Below are positions 8,539-18,064 of a stretch of 64,000 nucleotides of DNA, in pieces (position 1 is the first letter of the stretch; each line of letters opens with the position of its first letter). A model generated the notes under the pieces. It was not told where the DNA came from, ran no database searches, and worked only from the letters and a program-made list of their open reading frames with translations. Made by a program: the position numbers and the translations under genes. Source of the stretch: Vibrio ponticus (GTDB lineage Bacteria > Pseudomonadota > Gammaproteobacteria > Enterobacterales > Vibrionaceae); contig NZ_AP019657.1 in the NCBI RefSeq assembly GCF_009938225.1, positions 186,001 to 250,000 on the forward strand. Direction: 5' to 3'.

Positions 8539-9831
8539 TTATGCTTCTTGAGCAAGAATCGCGAAACAGCGATCCGCAGCGCTTAATGTCGCTTCAATCT
8601 CTTTGCTACCGTGTGCTAGAGAAGTAAAGCTTGCTTCAAATGCTGAAGGAGCTAGGTAAACACCATGGTTCAACATTAGGTGGAAGAAGCGCTTGAAGCG
8701 TTCAACATCACACTTAGTTACGTCTTCGTAGCAAGTTACGCTCTCTTGCTCAGTGAAGAAGAAACCAAACATGCCACCCACTTGGTTTACCACGAGTGGA
8801 ATACCATGTTTGTCAGCAAGCTGTTTGAAGCCATCTGCTAGTTGTTTAGTGATGTAGGCTAGACGCTCTTCATTGCCTTCTGCACGAAGAACATTCAAAC
8901 ATGCAAAACCTGCAGCCATTGCAACTGGGTTACCTGATAGAGTACCTGCTTGGTATACAGGACCTGTCGGCGCAATGTATTGCATTACTTCACGGCGACC
9001 ACCAAAAGCACCAACAGGCATGCCGCCACCGATAACTTTACCCAGTGTTGTTAGGTCAGGTTTGATGTTGTAGTGTGCCTGCGCACCGCCAAGAGCTACG
9101 CGGAAACCCGTCATAACTTCATCAAAAATCAGTAGTGCACCTTCTTGGTCACAGATTTCACGCAGACCTTGGTGGAAGCCATCTACAGGTGGAATACAGT
9201 TCATGTTGCCAGCAACTGGTTCAACAATGATACAAGCGATTTGGTCTTTGTTCGCCGCAAATAGCTCGCGCACAGAGTCTAAGTCGTTAAACGTTGCCGT
9301 CAGTGTGTGCTTAGCGAAATCAGCAGGAACACCTGGTGAGCTTGGCTGACCAAGAGTCAGTGCACCAGAACCTGCTTTAACGAGTAGGCTGTCGGCATGA
9401 CCATGGTAACAACCTTCAAATTTGATGATCTTGTCGCGACCAGTAAAACCACGAGCAAGACGAATCGCACTCATTGTCGCTTCAGTACCTGAACTTACCA
9501 TACGAACTTGTTCCATTGATGGCACTAATTCGCTGACCAGTTCTGCCATGCTAATTTCAAGTTCTGTTGGTGCACCAAAGCTAAGACCGCGTTGAGCTGC
9601 GCTAATAACAGCCTCACGAATAGCAACATGGTTATGACCAAGAATCATTGGACCCCAAGAGCCCACGTAGTCGATATATGCTTTACCGTCAGCATCAAAA
9701 ATTAGAGGGCCATCAGCACTTTCAACGAATACCGGTGCGCCACCAACGCCATTAAAAGCTCGAACAGGTGAGTTAACGCCACCTGGAATGGTTTTTTGCG
9801 CTTTTTCATAAAGCTCTGCTGATTTGGTCAT
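8539..9831 (-). CDS. hemL: Glutamate-1-semialdehyde 2,1-aminomutase
   Basis: PLP enzyme converting glutamate-1-semialdehyde to 5-aminolevulinate, the last step of the C5 route into tetrapyrroles. 430 residues, full family length. The PLP lysine is K265 in [18 protein letters not shown]; other family motifs include [17 protein letters not shown] (113-129) and DEVMTGFR. The start [10 protein letters not shown] at 9831 has AGAGGA nine bases upstream; the open frame to 9966 is only upstream leader. It is divergent from erpA, which helps mature iron-sulfur proteins, so haem and Fe-S functions share this intergenic region. Confidence 0.97.
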   Translation of the reverse strand: MTKSAELYEKAQKTIPGGVNSPVRAFNGVGGAPVFVESADGPLIFDADGKAYIDYVGSWGPMILGHNHVAIREAVISAAQRGLSFGAPTELEISMAELVSELVPSMEQVRMVSSGTEATMSAIRLARGFTGRDKIIKFEGCYHGHADSLLVKAGSGALTLGQPSSPGVPADFAKHTLTATFNDLDSVRELFAANKDQIACIIVEPVAGNMNCIPPVDGFHQGLREICDQEGALLIFDEVMTGFRVALGGAQAHYNIKPDLTTLGKVIGGGMPVGAFGGRREVMQYIAPTGPVYQAGTLSGNPVAMAAGFACLNVLRAEGNEERLAYITKQLADGFKQLADKHGIPLVVNQVGGMFGFFFTEQESVTCYEDVTKCDVERFKRFFHLMLNHGVYLAPSAFEASFTSLAHGSKEIEATLSAADRCFAILAQEA

Positions 9832-10065
9832 TGATATATCCTCTTTTGATTGCTCGGACCAACTTATGGCGGGCATTGTACCCCTCCTAACGGCGATGAA
9901 AAACGTTTTCCACGATATTCTCGACAAAATAAGTTTCAACTTGTGAGCTAAACATTTTGATAACACATCGTTGCACGATTAAATGATTCAATTAGTGGTG
10001 AATACTTGAACGCTGCACTCAGGTATTAGATAATCACCTCATCAATAAAACAGAGCTGCTGCAAG

Positions 10066-10094
10066 TTACCGTCAATTTCGGTAGGCATTATAGT
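10066..10094 (+). promoter_or_regulatory. Candidate erpA promoter
   Basis: TTACCG and TATAGT separated by 17 bp, placing the start of transcription near 10101, about 20 bp before the erpA start. The -10 is good (5/6), the -35 weak. Confidence 0.5.
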
Positions 10095-10120
10095 AGTAGA
10101 CAATAGTGAGAGAGGTCGGT

Positions 10121-10462
10121 GTGAGCGAAGCCAATATCCCCCTAACTTTTTCTGATGCGGCGGCAAAGCGCGTTAACACTTTGATTGCTGAAGAAGAAAA
10201 CCCAAATTTAAAGCTGCGTGTTTACATCACAGGTGGTGGTTGTAGTGGTTTCCAATACGGTTTCACTTTTGATGAAAACGTTAACGATGGTGATACTACG
10301 ATTGTCAATAGCGGTGTAACACTAGTGGTTGATCCAATGAGCCTGCAATATCTTATTGGCGGTGAAGTCGATTACACTGAGGGGCTTGAGGGTTCACGTT
10401 TCTTCGTTAATAACCCGAATGCGACTACGACTTGTGGTTGTGGTGCATCGTTTAGCGTTTAA
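10121..10462 (+). CDS. erpA: A-type iron-sulfur carrier ErpA
   Basis: A-type carrier that receives Fe-S clusters from the scaffold and passes them to target enzymes. 113 residues from the GTG chosen here. The three cluster ligands are present: C41 in [12 protein letters not shown], and C105 and C107 in the terminal [11 protein letters not shown]. An upstream in-frame GTG at 10106 would add five residues, but GAGAGG at 10108-10113 is well spaced for the GTG at 10121, and MSEANIPL matches the usual start of Vibrio ErpA. Monocistronic, with its own terminator. Confidence 0.96.
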   Translation: MSEANIPLTFSDAAAKRVNTLIAEEENPNLKLRVYITGGGCSGFQYGFTFDENVNDGDTTIVNSGVTLVVDPMSLQYLIGGEVDYTEGLEGSRFFVNNPNATTTCGCGASFSV

Positions 10463-10477
10463 GCACAATTGATTTAT

Positions 10478-10506
10478 GAAAGAGCTGCCATTGGCAGCTT
10501 TTTTTA
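10478..10506 (+). terminator. erpA terminator
   Basis: AGCTGCC / GGCAGCT with loop ATT, then a run of U. Confidence 0.85.
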
Positions 10507-10643
10507 TATTTGTAATCAAAAAATGCTCATTTAACGACCGATGTCATAGTTATGAGTGTTAAATCTAATCGCGCTTTTTGTAAACTTGTGATCTGATTTC
10601 ACCTTGTTATGCTAGCCGATAGCACGAGATTTTTTAGGGTCAG

Positions 10644-10655
10644 TTTTGATCAAAA
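10644..10655. promoter_or_regulatory. Palindrome upstream of the RND operon
   Basis: TTTTGATCAAAA is a perfect 12-bp palindrome 70 bp before the adaptor gene, followed by an AT-rich stretch with TATAAA at 10671-10676. It could be an operator; no local regulator gene of this pump is present. Confidence 0.3.
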
Positions 10656-10724
10656 ACCTATAAAAAACAGTATAAAAGGATCTTGAGCACGCTGGATGTT
10701 GCTTACGAAGTATTAAGGATAGTT

Positions 10725-11825
10725 ATGGCTAAGTTTTCTATGTTTCGGTTTTTTTCAGTTCGACCGTATTTTATATCAATATTTTTAGTTATTTTGCTCG
10801 GTATTTGGCTTTCGATGGGCGCAACCAACTCAGAAGAGATGCCAGCAAACAAAGCTGAAAAACAAACCGAGGTGCCGTTGGCAAAGGTTGCCTTTGAAAC
10901 ATTTATTGCTCAAGAGACTCATAAGACAATCGATCTGTATGGGCGTACTGCACCAAATCGTGAAGCTACATTAGGGGCAGAGATTGCGGGTAAAATTATC
11001 TCGCTGCAAGTGAAAAAAGGCGACAAGGTAAAGCGTAATCAGGTGATTGCGATTATCGATAAGGGCGATTTAGAGATTCAATTGGAACGTGCGAAAGCAA
11101 TGCTTTCTGTTCGTGAGAAAGAATTTAAAGCCGCGAAGTCCCTCAAAAGCAAAGGCTTACAAGGTGAAGTCGCATTTGCCAATGCGCAAGCCATGCTGGT
11201 TGAAGCTAAAGCGATGGTCAGTAATGCTAAGTTGGCACTGCGCAACACTAACGTGAAAGCGCCATTTGCTGGCGTAGTGGATTACTTGCAAATAGAGCAG
11301 GGTGACTTCGTTGGTGTTGGCGATCCTGTCGCAACCTTAATCGATTTAGATAAGATAGTGATAGAGGCGGACGTGAGTGAGCGTCATATCCAAGATCTTA
11401 AAGCGAACCAAGCGGCGAAAGTACGCTTCATTAACGGTCAAGAGACTCAAGGCTCTGTGCGCTATATTGGTCGTGTTTCCTCCTCTTCCACCAATACGTT
11501 CCCGATTGAAATTGAAGTCGCAAACCCACAACAACGGATTCCTGCAGGTGTCAGCACCGAGGTGGAATTGAACTTGAAAGATCAACTGGCGGTGAAAGTC
11601 ACTCCAGCCATGTTGGCTCTTGACGCCGCGGGTAACCTTGGCGTGAAAACTCTGGTTGACGAAGACAAAGTGAAATTTGTCCCGATACAGCTGGTGAAAG
11701 CTGAGCAAGATGGTGTGTGGTTGTCGGGTTTGGGTAAACAGGTCGACATTATTACCACTGGGCAGGGCTTTGTTCGCGATGGTGATCGAGTGGTCGCCGT
11801 GGCAAGTTCAAACTCAAATCAGTAA
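10725..11825 (+). CDS. RND efflux periplasmic adaptor subunit
   Basis: Membrane-fusion (adaptor) protein of a tripartite RND pump, 366 residues. An N-terminal membrane anchor (about residues 12-30) is followed by the lipoyl-like half-motif GRTAPNREATLGAEIAGKI, a short alpha-hairpin (about 120-170, LSVREKEFKAAKSLKSKGL), the second lipoyl half (VKAPFAGVVDYLQIEQGD) and beta-barrel/membrane-proximal domains. The start is ATG 10725 with AAGGAT upstream; the frame opens at TTG 10683 without a ribosome site. The permease gene follows after 12 bp. By position next to erpA it probably matches one of the V. cholerae Vex systems (I recall VexLM), but I give no symbol. Confidence 0.92.
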   Translation: MAKFSMFRFFSVRPYFISIFLVILLGIWLSMGATNSEEMPANKAEKQTEVPLAKVAFETFIAQETHKTIDLYGRTAPNREATLGAEIAGKIISLQVKKGDKVKRNQVIAIIDKGDLEIQLERAKAMLSVREKEFKAAKSLKSKGLQGEVAFANAQAMLVEAKAMVSNAKLALRNTNVKAPFAGVVDYLQIEQGDFVGVGDPVATLIDLDKIVIEADVSERHIQDLKANQAAKVRFINGQETQGSVRYIGRVSSSSTNTFPIEIEVANPQQRIPAGVSTEVELNLKDQLAVKVTPAMLALDAAGNLGVKTLVDEDKVKFVPIQLVKAEQDGVWLSGLGKQVDIITTGQGFVRDGDRVVAVASSNSNQ

Positions 11826-11837
11826 TAGGGAGACCGC

Positions 11838-14800
11838 ATGTTTAGCATAATCGACGCTGCGCTCTCACGTACGCGCACTATGATAGTGCTTTTGGTGTTT
11901 ATTTTGATTGCTGGTGTCATCACCTATATCACAATACCAAAAGAATCGAGTCCTGATATTACAATTCCGATCATCTATGTCTCGGTAGGTCACCAAGGCA
12001 TATCCCCAGTGGATGCTGAACGTTTGTTGGTTCGCCCAATCGAGCAGGAGTTGCGTTCAATTGAAGGGGTGAAAGAGATGACCTCAACCGCCTCAGAAGG
12101 TCATGCCTCAGTAATGATGGAGTTTTCTGTCGGCGTGGACCTTAACAAGGCGATGGCTGATGTTCGTGAAGCGGTTGATCTCGCCAAACCTAAGCTTCCT
12201 GATGATAGCGATGAGCCGACGGTTAACGAAGTGACCCTTGCTTCAGAGGAGCCGGTACTGTCATTAGTGTTGTATGGCACAGTACCTGAACGCACCATCG
12301 TGCAGATTGCTCGTCGCCTACAAGATAAGCTGGAAAGTTACCGCCAAGTATTAGAAGTCGACATTGCCGGTGATCGCGAAGACATTGTCGAAATCATTGT
12401 TGATCCTCTGTTGATGGAGAGTTATGGCTTAGACCAAGCAGATATCTACAATTTAGTGGCGCAAAACAACCGTGTGGTTGCTGCCGGCTTTGTTGATACT
12501 GGTTACGGACGCTTTTCTGTCAAAGTGCCATCTGTATTTGATTCTCTTGCTGATGTACTAGAGCTACCGATTAAAGTTGATGGTAAGCAAGTGATTACCT
12601 TTGCCGATGTGGCGACGGTACGTCGAGCCTTTCGAGATCCTGAGAGCTTTGCGCGTTTAGATGGGGAATCTGCGGTAGTACTCGATGTGAGTAAGCGCGC
12701 TGGTGAGAACATTATTGAGACTGTTGAACTGGTAAAAGCGGTACTTACTGAGGCGCAAAAAAGCCCTCAATGGCCGGATAACTTATTGGTGAAGTACACG
12801 TGGGATCAGTCTGATGACGTCAAAATGATGCTGACGGATCTGCAAAATAATATCTTATCAGCCATCATTTTGGTGGTGATTGTCATCATTGCTATTTTGG
12901 GTATGCGTACCGCAATGTTAGTCGGTATCTCTATCCCAGGATCGTTTCTCGCCGGTCTTCTCGCCTTGTCCGTCTTTGGGATTACGATAAACATTATTGT
13001 TTTGTTCTCCTTCATTATGGCAGTTGGCATGCTGGTGGACGGGGCGATCGTGGTTACCGAATTTGCAGATAGGCGCATGCAAGAGGGGACGCCGAGAAAG
13101 CAAGCCTATCGTGATGCGGCGAAACGAATGGCATGGCCGATTACAGCCTCTACTGCCACGACGTTAGCAGCTTTTGCACCATTGCTGTTCTGGCCAGATG
13201 TGACTGGCGAATTTATGAAGTATTTGCCGCTCACTTTGATTGCAACGCTGTTTGCTTCTTTGATCATGGCATTACTGTTCGTGCCTGTTCTGGGTGGCTT
13301 GTTTGGTAAACCGCAACACGTTACCCAAGCGAGTCGAGAGAAAATGGTCGCATTGCATGAGGGCGATTTCTCTCAAGCGACTGGGATCACCAAGCTTTAT
13401 TATCACACGCTCGATATCGCACTAGGGCACCCAATCAAAATATTGCTGCTAGCCATTGTCATGGCGTTTGGTGTCGGTGCGGCTTACAACAAAGCTGGGC
13501 TTGGTGCTGAGTTTTTCCCTGAAGTGGACCCTCCTTTCTTTACTGTCAAGGTTCGTTCGTATGGTGATCTGTCCATCTATGAGAAAGATGACATCATGCG
13601 CGATATCGAGCAGATGATGCTCGGGCATGAAGATTTTGAGAGTGTGTACACACGTACCGGTGGTGATGATGAAATTGGTCAGATCCAGATAACGCCAGTT
13701 GATTGGCAATATCGCGGTAAAGTGAAAGACATTATTGAAGAACTCAAGCAGCAGACCGATCAATATGCCGGAGTGGAAATTGAATACAAGTTCCCAGATG
13801 CGGGGCCTCCGGTAGAAAACGATCTGGTGATTGAGATGTCAGCGCTGAATCTGAACGATCTGGACACGGCGGCTAAGCAAGTTCGTGAGTGGGCGGATAA
13901 CTACGCGGCGCTGACCAACATAAGCGATAATTCAAGTAAAGAAGGTATCGACTGGCAAATTGATATTCGACGTGATGATGCCTCTCGCTTTGCCGCTGAT
14001 GCGACCTTAGTAGGGAACACAGTGCAGTTTGTGACGAATGGTTTAACCATTGGTGACTATCTTCCTGATGATTCTAATGAACAGGTGGATATTCTGGTGC
14101 GTTACCCAGAAGATAAGCGCGATATTGGCAAGTTTGACGAACTGCGCATTAAGACAGCGGTAGGTATGGTGCCGATCACTAACTTTGCCTCGATTGTGCC
14201 TGATCATAAACAAGACACCATTCATCGCGTCGATGGGCACCGTATCATTAGTATCAAAGCGGATATCAAAGAAGGTTACAACCTAGCGCTTGAATTACCG
14301 AAAATAGAGCAAGCGTTGAGCGAGATAAACTTTGCTGATGGTGTTGAGTTTAAGCTGCGTGGGCAAAATGAAGAGCAGGAAAACTCTTCTGCGTTCCTAC
14401 AAACCGCGTTTTTAGTGGCTTTGATCGTAATGGCACTGATTCTGATCACTCAGTTCAATAGCTTCTACCAAGCCTTCTTGATTCTAAGTGCGGTATTGTT
14501 CTCAACGGTTGGTGTCTTTGCCGGTCTGCTTATATTCCAACGACCATTTGGCGTTGTGATGTCAGGGATTGGGGTGATTGCGCTAGCGGGCATCGTGGTA
14601 AACAACAACATCGTATTGATTGATACCTACAATCAGTTGTTGCGCCGCGGTTTGGATAAGCGTGAAGCGATTTTGCGCACGGGTGTCCAGCGTCTAAGAC
14701 CGGTATTGCTGACTACGGTTACTACCATTCTGGGGCTACTGCCGATGGTGTTAGAGATGAATATCGATCTGATTAACCAGAAGATTGAATTTGGAGCGCC

Positions 14801-14957
14801 AAGCACGCAGTGGTGGTCACAACTTGCGACTGCGGTATCGGGTGGCTTGGCCTTTGCTACGGTACTAACATTAGTTCTTACCCCGTGTTTGTTGATGCTG
14901 GGGCGCAGTAAATTGCCGCAAGAAGATGATAAACCGATCATGGTAGAAGAGAATTAA
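11838..14957 (+). CDS. RND efflux permease subunit
   Basis: Inner-membrane proton-driven pump subunit, 1039 residues, with the 12-TM, two-porter-loop layout of the RND superfamily. TM1 is followed by a porter region, TM2-TM6 lie at about 335-485, the second porter loop at about 560-855, and TM8-TM12 follow. The TM4 proton-relay motif reads GMLVDGAIVVTEFADRR, with one Asp where AcrB has two adjacent (D407-D408), and the TM10 region reads GIVVNNNIVLIDTYNQ, with Asn where AcrB has Lys940. This is the pattern of a different RND clade, so substrate range should not be copied from AcrB. Outer-membrane partner is not encoded here; tolC at 35.2-36.5 kb is a candidate. Confidence 0.93.
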   Translation: MFSIIDAALSRTRTMIVLLVFILIAGVITYITIPKESSPDITIPIIYVSVGHQGISPVDAERLLVRPIEQELRSIEGVKEMTSTASEGHASVMMEFSVGVDLNKAMADVREAVDLAKPKLPDDSDEPTVNEVTLASEEPVLSLVLYGTVPERTIVQIARRLQDKLESYRQVLEVDIAGDREDIVEIIVDPLLMESYGLDQADIYNLVAQNNRVVAAGFVDTGYGRFSVKVPSVFDSLADVLELPIKVDGKQVITFADVATVRRAFRDPESFARLDGESAVVLDVSKRAGENIIETVELVKAVLTEAQKSPQWPDNLLVKYTWDQSDDVKMMLTDLQNNILSAIILVVIVIIAILGMRTAMLVGISIPGSFLAGLLALSVFGITINIIVLFSFIMAVGMLVDGAIVVTEFADRRMQEGTPRKQAYRDAAKRMAWPITASTATTLAAFAPLLFWPDVTGEFMKYLPLTLIATLFASLIMALLFVPVLGGLFGKPQHVTQASREKMVALHEGDFSQATGITKLYYHTLDIALGHPIKILLLAIVMAFGVGAAYNKAGLGAEFFPEVDPPFFTVKVRSYGDLSIYEKDDIMRDIEQMMLGHEDFESVYTRTGGDDEIGQIQITPVDWQYRGKVKDIIEELKQQTDQYAGVEIEYKFPDAGPPVENDLVIEMSALNLNDLDTAAKQVREWADNYAALTNISDNSSKEGIDWQIDIRRDDASRFAADATLVGNTVQFVTNGLTIGDYLPDDSNEQVDILVRYPEDKRDIGKFDELRIKTAVGMVPITNFASIVPDHKQDTIHRVDGHRIISIKADIKEGYNLALELPKIEQALSEINFADGVEFKLRGQNEEQENSSAFLQTAFLVALIVMALILITQFNSFYQAFLILSAVLFSTVGVFAGLLIFQRPFGVVMSGIGVIALAGIVVNNNIVLIDTYNQLLRRGLDKREAILRTGVQRLRPVLLTTVTTILGLLPMVLEMNIDLINQKIEFGAPSTQWWSQLATAVSGGLAFATVLTLVLTPCLLMLGRSKLPQEDDKPIMVEEN

Positions 14958-14985
14958 CCTTATTTAGGACGGGTCATTGATGCAA

Positions 14986-15016
14986 ACAAAAAGCGCTGAT
15001 ATTTCAGCGCTTTTTT
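14986..15016. terminator. Bidirectional terminator, RND permease / M23 peptidase
   Basis: AAAAAGCGCTGA / TCAGCGCTTTTTT with a 4-nt loop between the convergent genes. Confidence 0.88.
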
Positions 15017-15045
15017 ATTTTTAGTCGGGTTAAAACAGCTTTAGA

Positions 15046-16332
15046 TCAGTTGTAGGCCAAAAGCTCACGGTAACGTTCTAACTTCTCTAGGCGTATATTT
15101 GCGTTTGCCATAAAGGTTTGTTTCGCTTTACCCGTTAAAGATTTGGATTGCGGTAGCTTCACTGTACGGGCATTTTTATGTACCCCGTTTACCAAAAACT
15201 CATAGTGTAGGTGAGGACCCGTAACTCGACCGGTACCACCTAGGGTACCAATGGTTTGTCCCTGTTTTACCCGTTGACCAGTTTTTACCATGCGACGTTG
15301 TAGGTGCAGGTACTTCGTAATGTAGGTATTGCTATGTTTAATAAAGACATAGTTACCATTGAACTGGTTGTAACTCGATTTCTGTACGATACCATCACCC
15401 GCCGCCCAAATTGGTGTGCCAACCGGTGCGGCGTAATCGGTACCACGGTGGGCGCGTACTTTGCCAGTAACAGGGTGGCGTCGAGTTGGGTTGAAGTTGG
15501 AGGTTACACGGCGAAAATCTAACGGTGAGCGTAAGAAGGCTTTTTTCATTGCACGACCATTTTCGTCGTAGTAGTTGCCAGTCGCGTCATCTAAAATCGC
15601 TTTAAACGTATCGCCTTGGTTGGTAAATACAGCCGCGATAATTTGCCCGCGATCGACCACTTCACCTTCAACGATTTTCTCTTGATAAAGAATTTTAAAA
15701 CTGTCACCACTGCGAATATCGAGGGCAAAGTCGATATCCCAGCCAAAGATACCAGCAAGTTCCATAATCTGGTTAGCATTCAATCCGGCAGTAATTGCAG
15801 CATTCCAGAAGTTAGAGCTAATTGAGGCTTCAGCATAGTTGTATTGGTAGTTCACTTCCTTGGATTCGATACTACCTTGATACCCGTTATTTTGTTTGGT
15901 GATCACATAGGCTTCGTAGGCGTTCATTGGGCGCTTAATTTGCACCAACTCATCATTCACATCGAAACCAAATTGCAGCACATCGCCAGGACGCAGTTTG
16001 GTTAACTGATCTTTGATCTCCTTGCCTGAATTGGTCAGGTTATAAAGGAGTCGAGAAGATAGACCGGCACGTTCAAATACAACTGCAGCGCTTTCACCGG
16101 AGCCGACACTGAACTTTTTCCAGCGCAGCTGCGCAAGCGGGGAGGTGTTTTGTTCACTAGTAAGATTGGCTGGGTCAATGTCTAGCGGATAGATTTTACC
16201 CACTTGGTAAAGACTTTTTTCTTCACGCAAAGATTGGGGCTCGGGTAGCGCCAAAGCACAACCGATAAGAACGATAAATAGGATAATCAACGCTCGATGA
16301 ATCCTTGGTAATCGAGCAAAAAGCGACAACAT
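15046..16332 (-). CDS. M23-family murein DD-endopeptidase (MepM/ShyC-like)
   Basis: Envelope zinc endopeptidase that cuts peptide cross-links in peptidoglycan to allow wall growth; 428 residues. One N-terminal membrane segment (about 12-30) anchors it or acts as an uncleaved signal. Residues 68-140 form an OapA/LysM-like wall-binding region. The M23 domain (about 285-390) carries the zinc and catalytic residues H295 and D299 (HRGTDY), H343 and H374/H376 (TGPHLHYEF), so it should be active. The gene is divergent from tyrS. The neighbourhood matches V. cholerae VC0630, which I recall as ShyC; I leave the symbol blank because the genus has several paralogues. Confidence 0.93.
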   Translation of the reverse strand: MLSLFARLPRIHRALIILFIVLIGCALALPEPQSLREEKSLYQVGKIYPLDIDPANLTSEQNTSPLAQLRWKKFSVGSGESAAVVFERAGLSSRLLYNLTNSGKEIKDQLTKLRPGDVLQFGFDVNDELVQIKRPMNAYEAYVITKQNNGYQGSIESKEVNYQYNYAEASISSNFWNAAITAGLNANQIMELAGIFGWDIDFALDIRSGDSFKILYQEKIVEGEVVDRGQIIAAVFTNQGDTFKAILDDATGNYYDENGRAMKKAFLRSPLDFRRVTSNFNPTRRHPVTGKVRAHRGTDYAAPVGTPIWAAGDGIVQKSSYNQFNGNYVFIKHSNTYITKYLHLQRRMVKTGQRVKQGQTIGTLGGTGRVTGPHLHYEFLVNGVHKNARTVKLPQSKSLTGKAKQTFMANANIRLEKLERYRELLAYN

Positions 16333-16460
16333 CGTATGTCCGTATTAAAAATTCGACAAAAAAAGCTAGCTGACTAGTCTAACTGGTTTCAAAAAGCATC
16401 GCTATTCAAGTAAGATGTAAAATTATCAAATTTTTGCCAAATCTGTGGGAGTGAACAAGA

Positions 16461-17648
16461 ATGGCGAGTATTGAAGCAGCACTGGCCGAGATTAAGCGCG
16501 GTGTAGAAGAACTGATCCCTGAAGATGAACTGGTTGCAAAGCTTAAAGAGGGTCGACCTCTACGTATTAAGCTAGGTGCCGATCCAACAGCACCTGATAT
16601 CCACCTAGGTCACACAGTGATTTTTAACAAACTGCGCACGTTCCAAGAACTTGGACACGAAGTTACTTTCCTTATTGGTGACTTTACTGCAATGGTTGGT
16701 GACCCGTCTGGTAAAAACACCACGCGCCCACCGCTAAGCCGTGAGCAAGTATTGCAAAATGCTGAAACCTATAAAGAACAGGTTTTCAAGATCCTAGATC
16801 CGGCTAAAACAACCATTTCATTTAACTCTGAGTGGCTATCTGAACTAGGCGCTGAGGGTATGATCCGTCTAGCATCAAACCAAACTGTGGCGCGTATGCT
16901 AGAGCGCGACGACTTTAAAAAGCGTTATGCAGGCGGTCAGCCAATTGCAATTCATGAGTTTATGTATCCGCTGCTTCAAGGTTATGACTCAGTTGCAATG
17001 GAAACTGACGTAGAACTAGGTGGTACTGACCAGAAGTTCAACCTACTAATGGGTCGCGAACTGCAAAAAGCAAACGGTCAAAAACCACAAGCTGTATTAA
17101 TGATGCCTCTTCTCGTTGGTCTAGACGGTGAGAAGAAGATGTCTAAGTCAGCGAACAACTACATTGGTATCAGCGAAGCGCCAAGCGAAATGTTTGGTAA
17201 GATCATGTCAATCTCTGACGACCTAATGTGGAGCTACTATGAGCTACTATCATTCCGCCCACTAGGTGAGATTGAGCAGTTCAAAGCAGACGTTGCAGAA
17301 GGTAAGAACCCTCGTGACATCAAGATCCTACTTGCGAAAGAGATTATCGCACGTTTCCACACTGAAGCGGATGCAGATGCGGCTGAGCAAGAGTTCATCA
17401 ACCGTTTTGCGAAAAATCAGATCCCTGATGATATGCCAGAGTTTGAGTTTGCAGCAGAAACGCCAGTAGCGAACCTACTGAAAGAAGCGGGTCTATGTGC
17501 TTCGACTTCTGACGCAATGCGTATGGTTAAGCAAGGCGCGGCGAAGATGGATGGTGAAAAGGTTGCTGATGCTAAATTTGCTCCAGCAGCAGGCACTTAC
17601 GTATTCCAAGTTGGCAAACGTAAATTTGCGCGTATCACTATCAAATAA
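16461..17648 (+). CDS. tyrS: Tyrosyl-tRNA synthetase
   Basis: Class I aminoacyl-tRNA synthetase charging tRNA-Tyr; 395 residues. The HIGH-type motif is HLGH (48-51), and KMSKS sits at 226-230. The C-terminal 60-70 residues form an S4-like RNA-binding domain ([17 protein letters not shown]). It resembles the shorter TyrRS type, rather than the 424-residue E. coli form. The ribosome site GGGAG precedes ATG 16461. Codon use is strongly biased toward CTA Leu and CGT Arg, typical of a highly expressed Vibrio gene. Confidence 0.97.
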   Translation: MASIEAALAEIKRGVEELIPEDELVAKLKEGRPLRIKLGADPTAPDIHLGHTVIFNKLRTFQELGHEVTFLIGDFTAMVGDPSGKNTTRPPLSREQVLQNAETYKEQVFKILDPAKTTISFNSEWLSELGAEGMIRLASNQTVARMLERDDFKKRYAGGQPIAIHEFMYPLLQGYDSVAMETDVELGGTDQKFNLLMGRELQKANGQKPQAVLMMPLLVGLDGEKKMSKSANNYIGISEAPSEMFGKIMSISDDLMWSYYELLSFRPLGEIEQFKADVAEGKNPRDIKILLAKEIIARFHTEADADAAEQEFINRFAKNQIPDDMPEFEFAAETPVANLLKEAGLCASTSDAMRMVKQGAAKMDGEKVADAKFAPAAGTYVFQVGKRKFARITIK

Positions 17649-17670
17649 TGATAGTTGAACTGCTATAGAT

Positions 17671-17696
17671 AGAGCGCCGTTATCGGCGCTTTTTTT
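17671..17696 (+). terminator. tyrS terminator
   Basis: AGCGCCG / CGGCGCT, loop TTAT, followed by a run of U. Confidence 0.88.
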
Positions 17697-17720
17697 ATGC
17701 CATTTAGCTGCAATTATGCC

Positions 17721-17748
17721 TGTTATTTCAGCATACTTTTGTTATCAT
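17721..17748 (+). promoter_or_regulatory. Candidate promoter of the mgtE-like gene
   Basis: TATCAT (17743-17748) is a good -10 box; TGTTAT at 17721 is a poor -35 with a 16-bp spacer. Transcription would start near 17755, exactly at the first hairpin of the long leader. Confidence 0.4.
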
Positions 17749-17753
17749 GCGCC

Positions 17754-18060
17754 CGTTGCGAATAGCGCAACGATTTCGGAGACTTTTATGAACAATACCG
17801 ACCATCCCCCTAGTATGAGGGGAGAAAAATAACCCGCTTCGGTATTGGCGTTTCCACGTTTCTACCCATCGGGTAGAGCTTCTTTTTGATCCCTCTTTGA
17901 TTTTTCTCCTCTCTTTTCTAGATTCCAATATATCTATCGCCATGCTGCGAGGGCTGTGTTGTACGCATTTTTGCAGCCATAACTTATTGGCATTAAACCT
18001 AAAACATTGCTTCAAATAGATATATTTGATGGTCGTTACCTTAAGCTAATCGGGAGATTC
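17754..18060 (+). promoter_or_regulatory. Long structured leader of the MgtE-like transporter gene
   Basis: About 300 nt of leader with several strong pairings: CGTTGCG/CGCAACG (17754-17772); CAATACCGA/TCGGTATTG (17793-17801 with 17839-17847) enclosing CCCCT/AGGGG (17807-17822); TCTACCC/GGGTAGA (17861-17877) followed by GCTTCTTTTTG, which looks like an early terminator; and AATATATCTAT/ATAGATATATT (17927-17937 with 18016-18026) near the gene start. Alternatives exist: CGGGT (17870-17874) can pair with ACCCG (17832-17836), and CCAATA (17925-17930) with TATTGG at either 17843 or 17985. A 14-codon leader peptide is embedded in the first domain. It does not look like the M-box. Attenuation by Mg2+ or translation is inferred. 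Confidence 0.6.
17788..17832 (+). CDS. Putative 14-aa leader peptide upstream of mgtE
   Basis: ATG with GGAG seven to ten bases upstream opens a 14-codon frame, MNNTDHPPSMRGEK, then TAA. It holds an acidic residue followed by two prolines (D5-H-P-P8). Both the codons and the stop lie inside the 17793-17847 stem, so a ribosome on this frame would melt it. In Salmonella, MgtL is a short Asp/Pro-rich leader peptide that lets low Mg2+ alter mgtA leader folding; a similar logic here is plausible but unproven. It is not homologous to MgtL by eye. Confidence 0.5.
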   Translation: MNNTDHPPSMRGEK

Positions 18061-18064
18061 GCCC

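Noticed and set aside
17728-18015. Minus-strand frame across the mgtE leader
   Set aside because: It is Arg/Lys-rich with no ribosome site and lies over strongly structured RNA on the other strand.
17754-18060. M-box (ykoK) magnesium riboswitch
   Set aside because: I cannot find the M-box conserved core; the leader has a different arrangement with an embedded reading frame.
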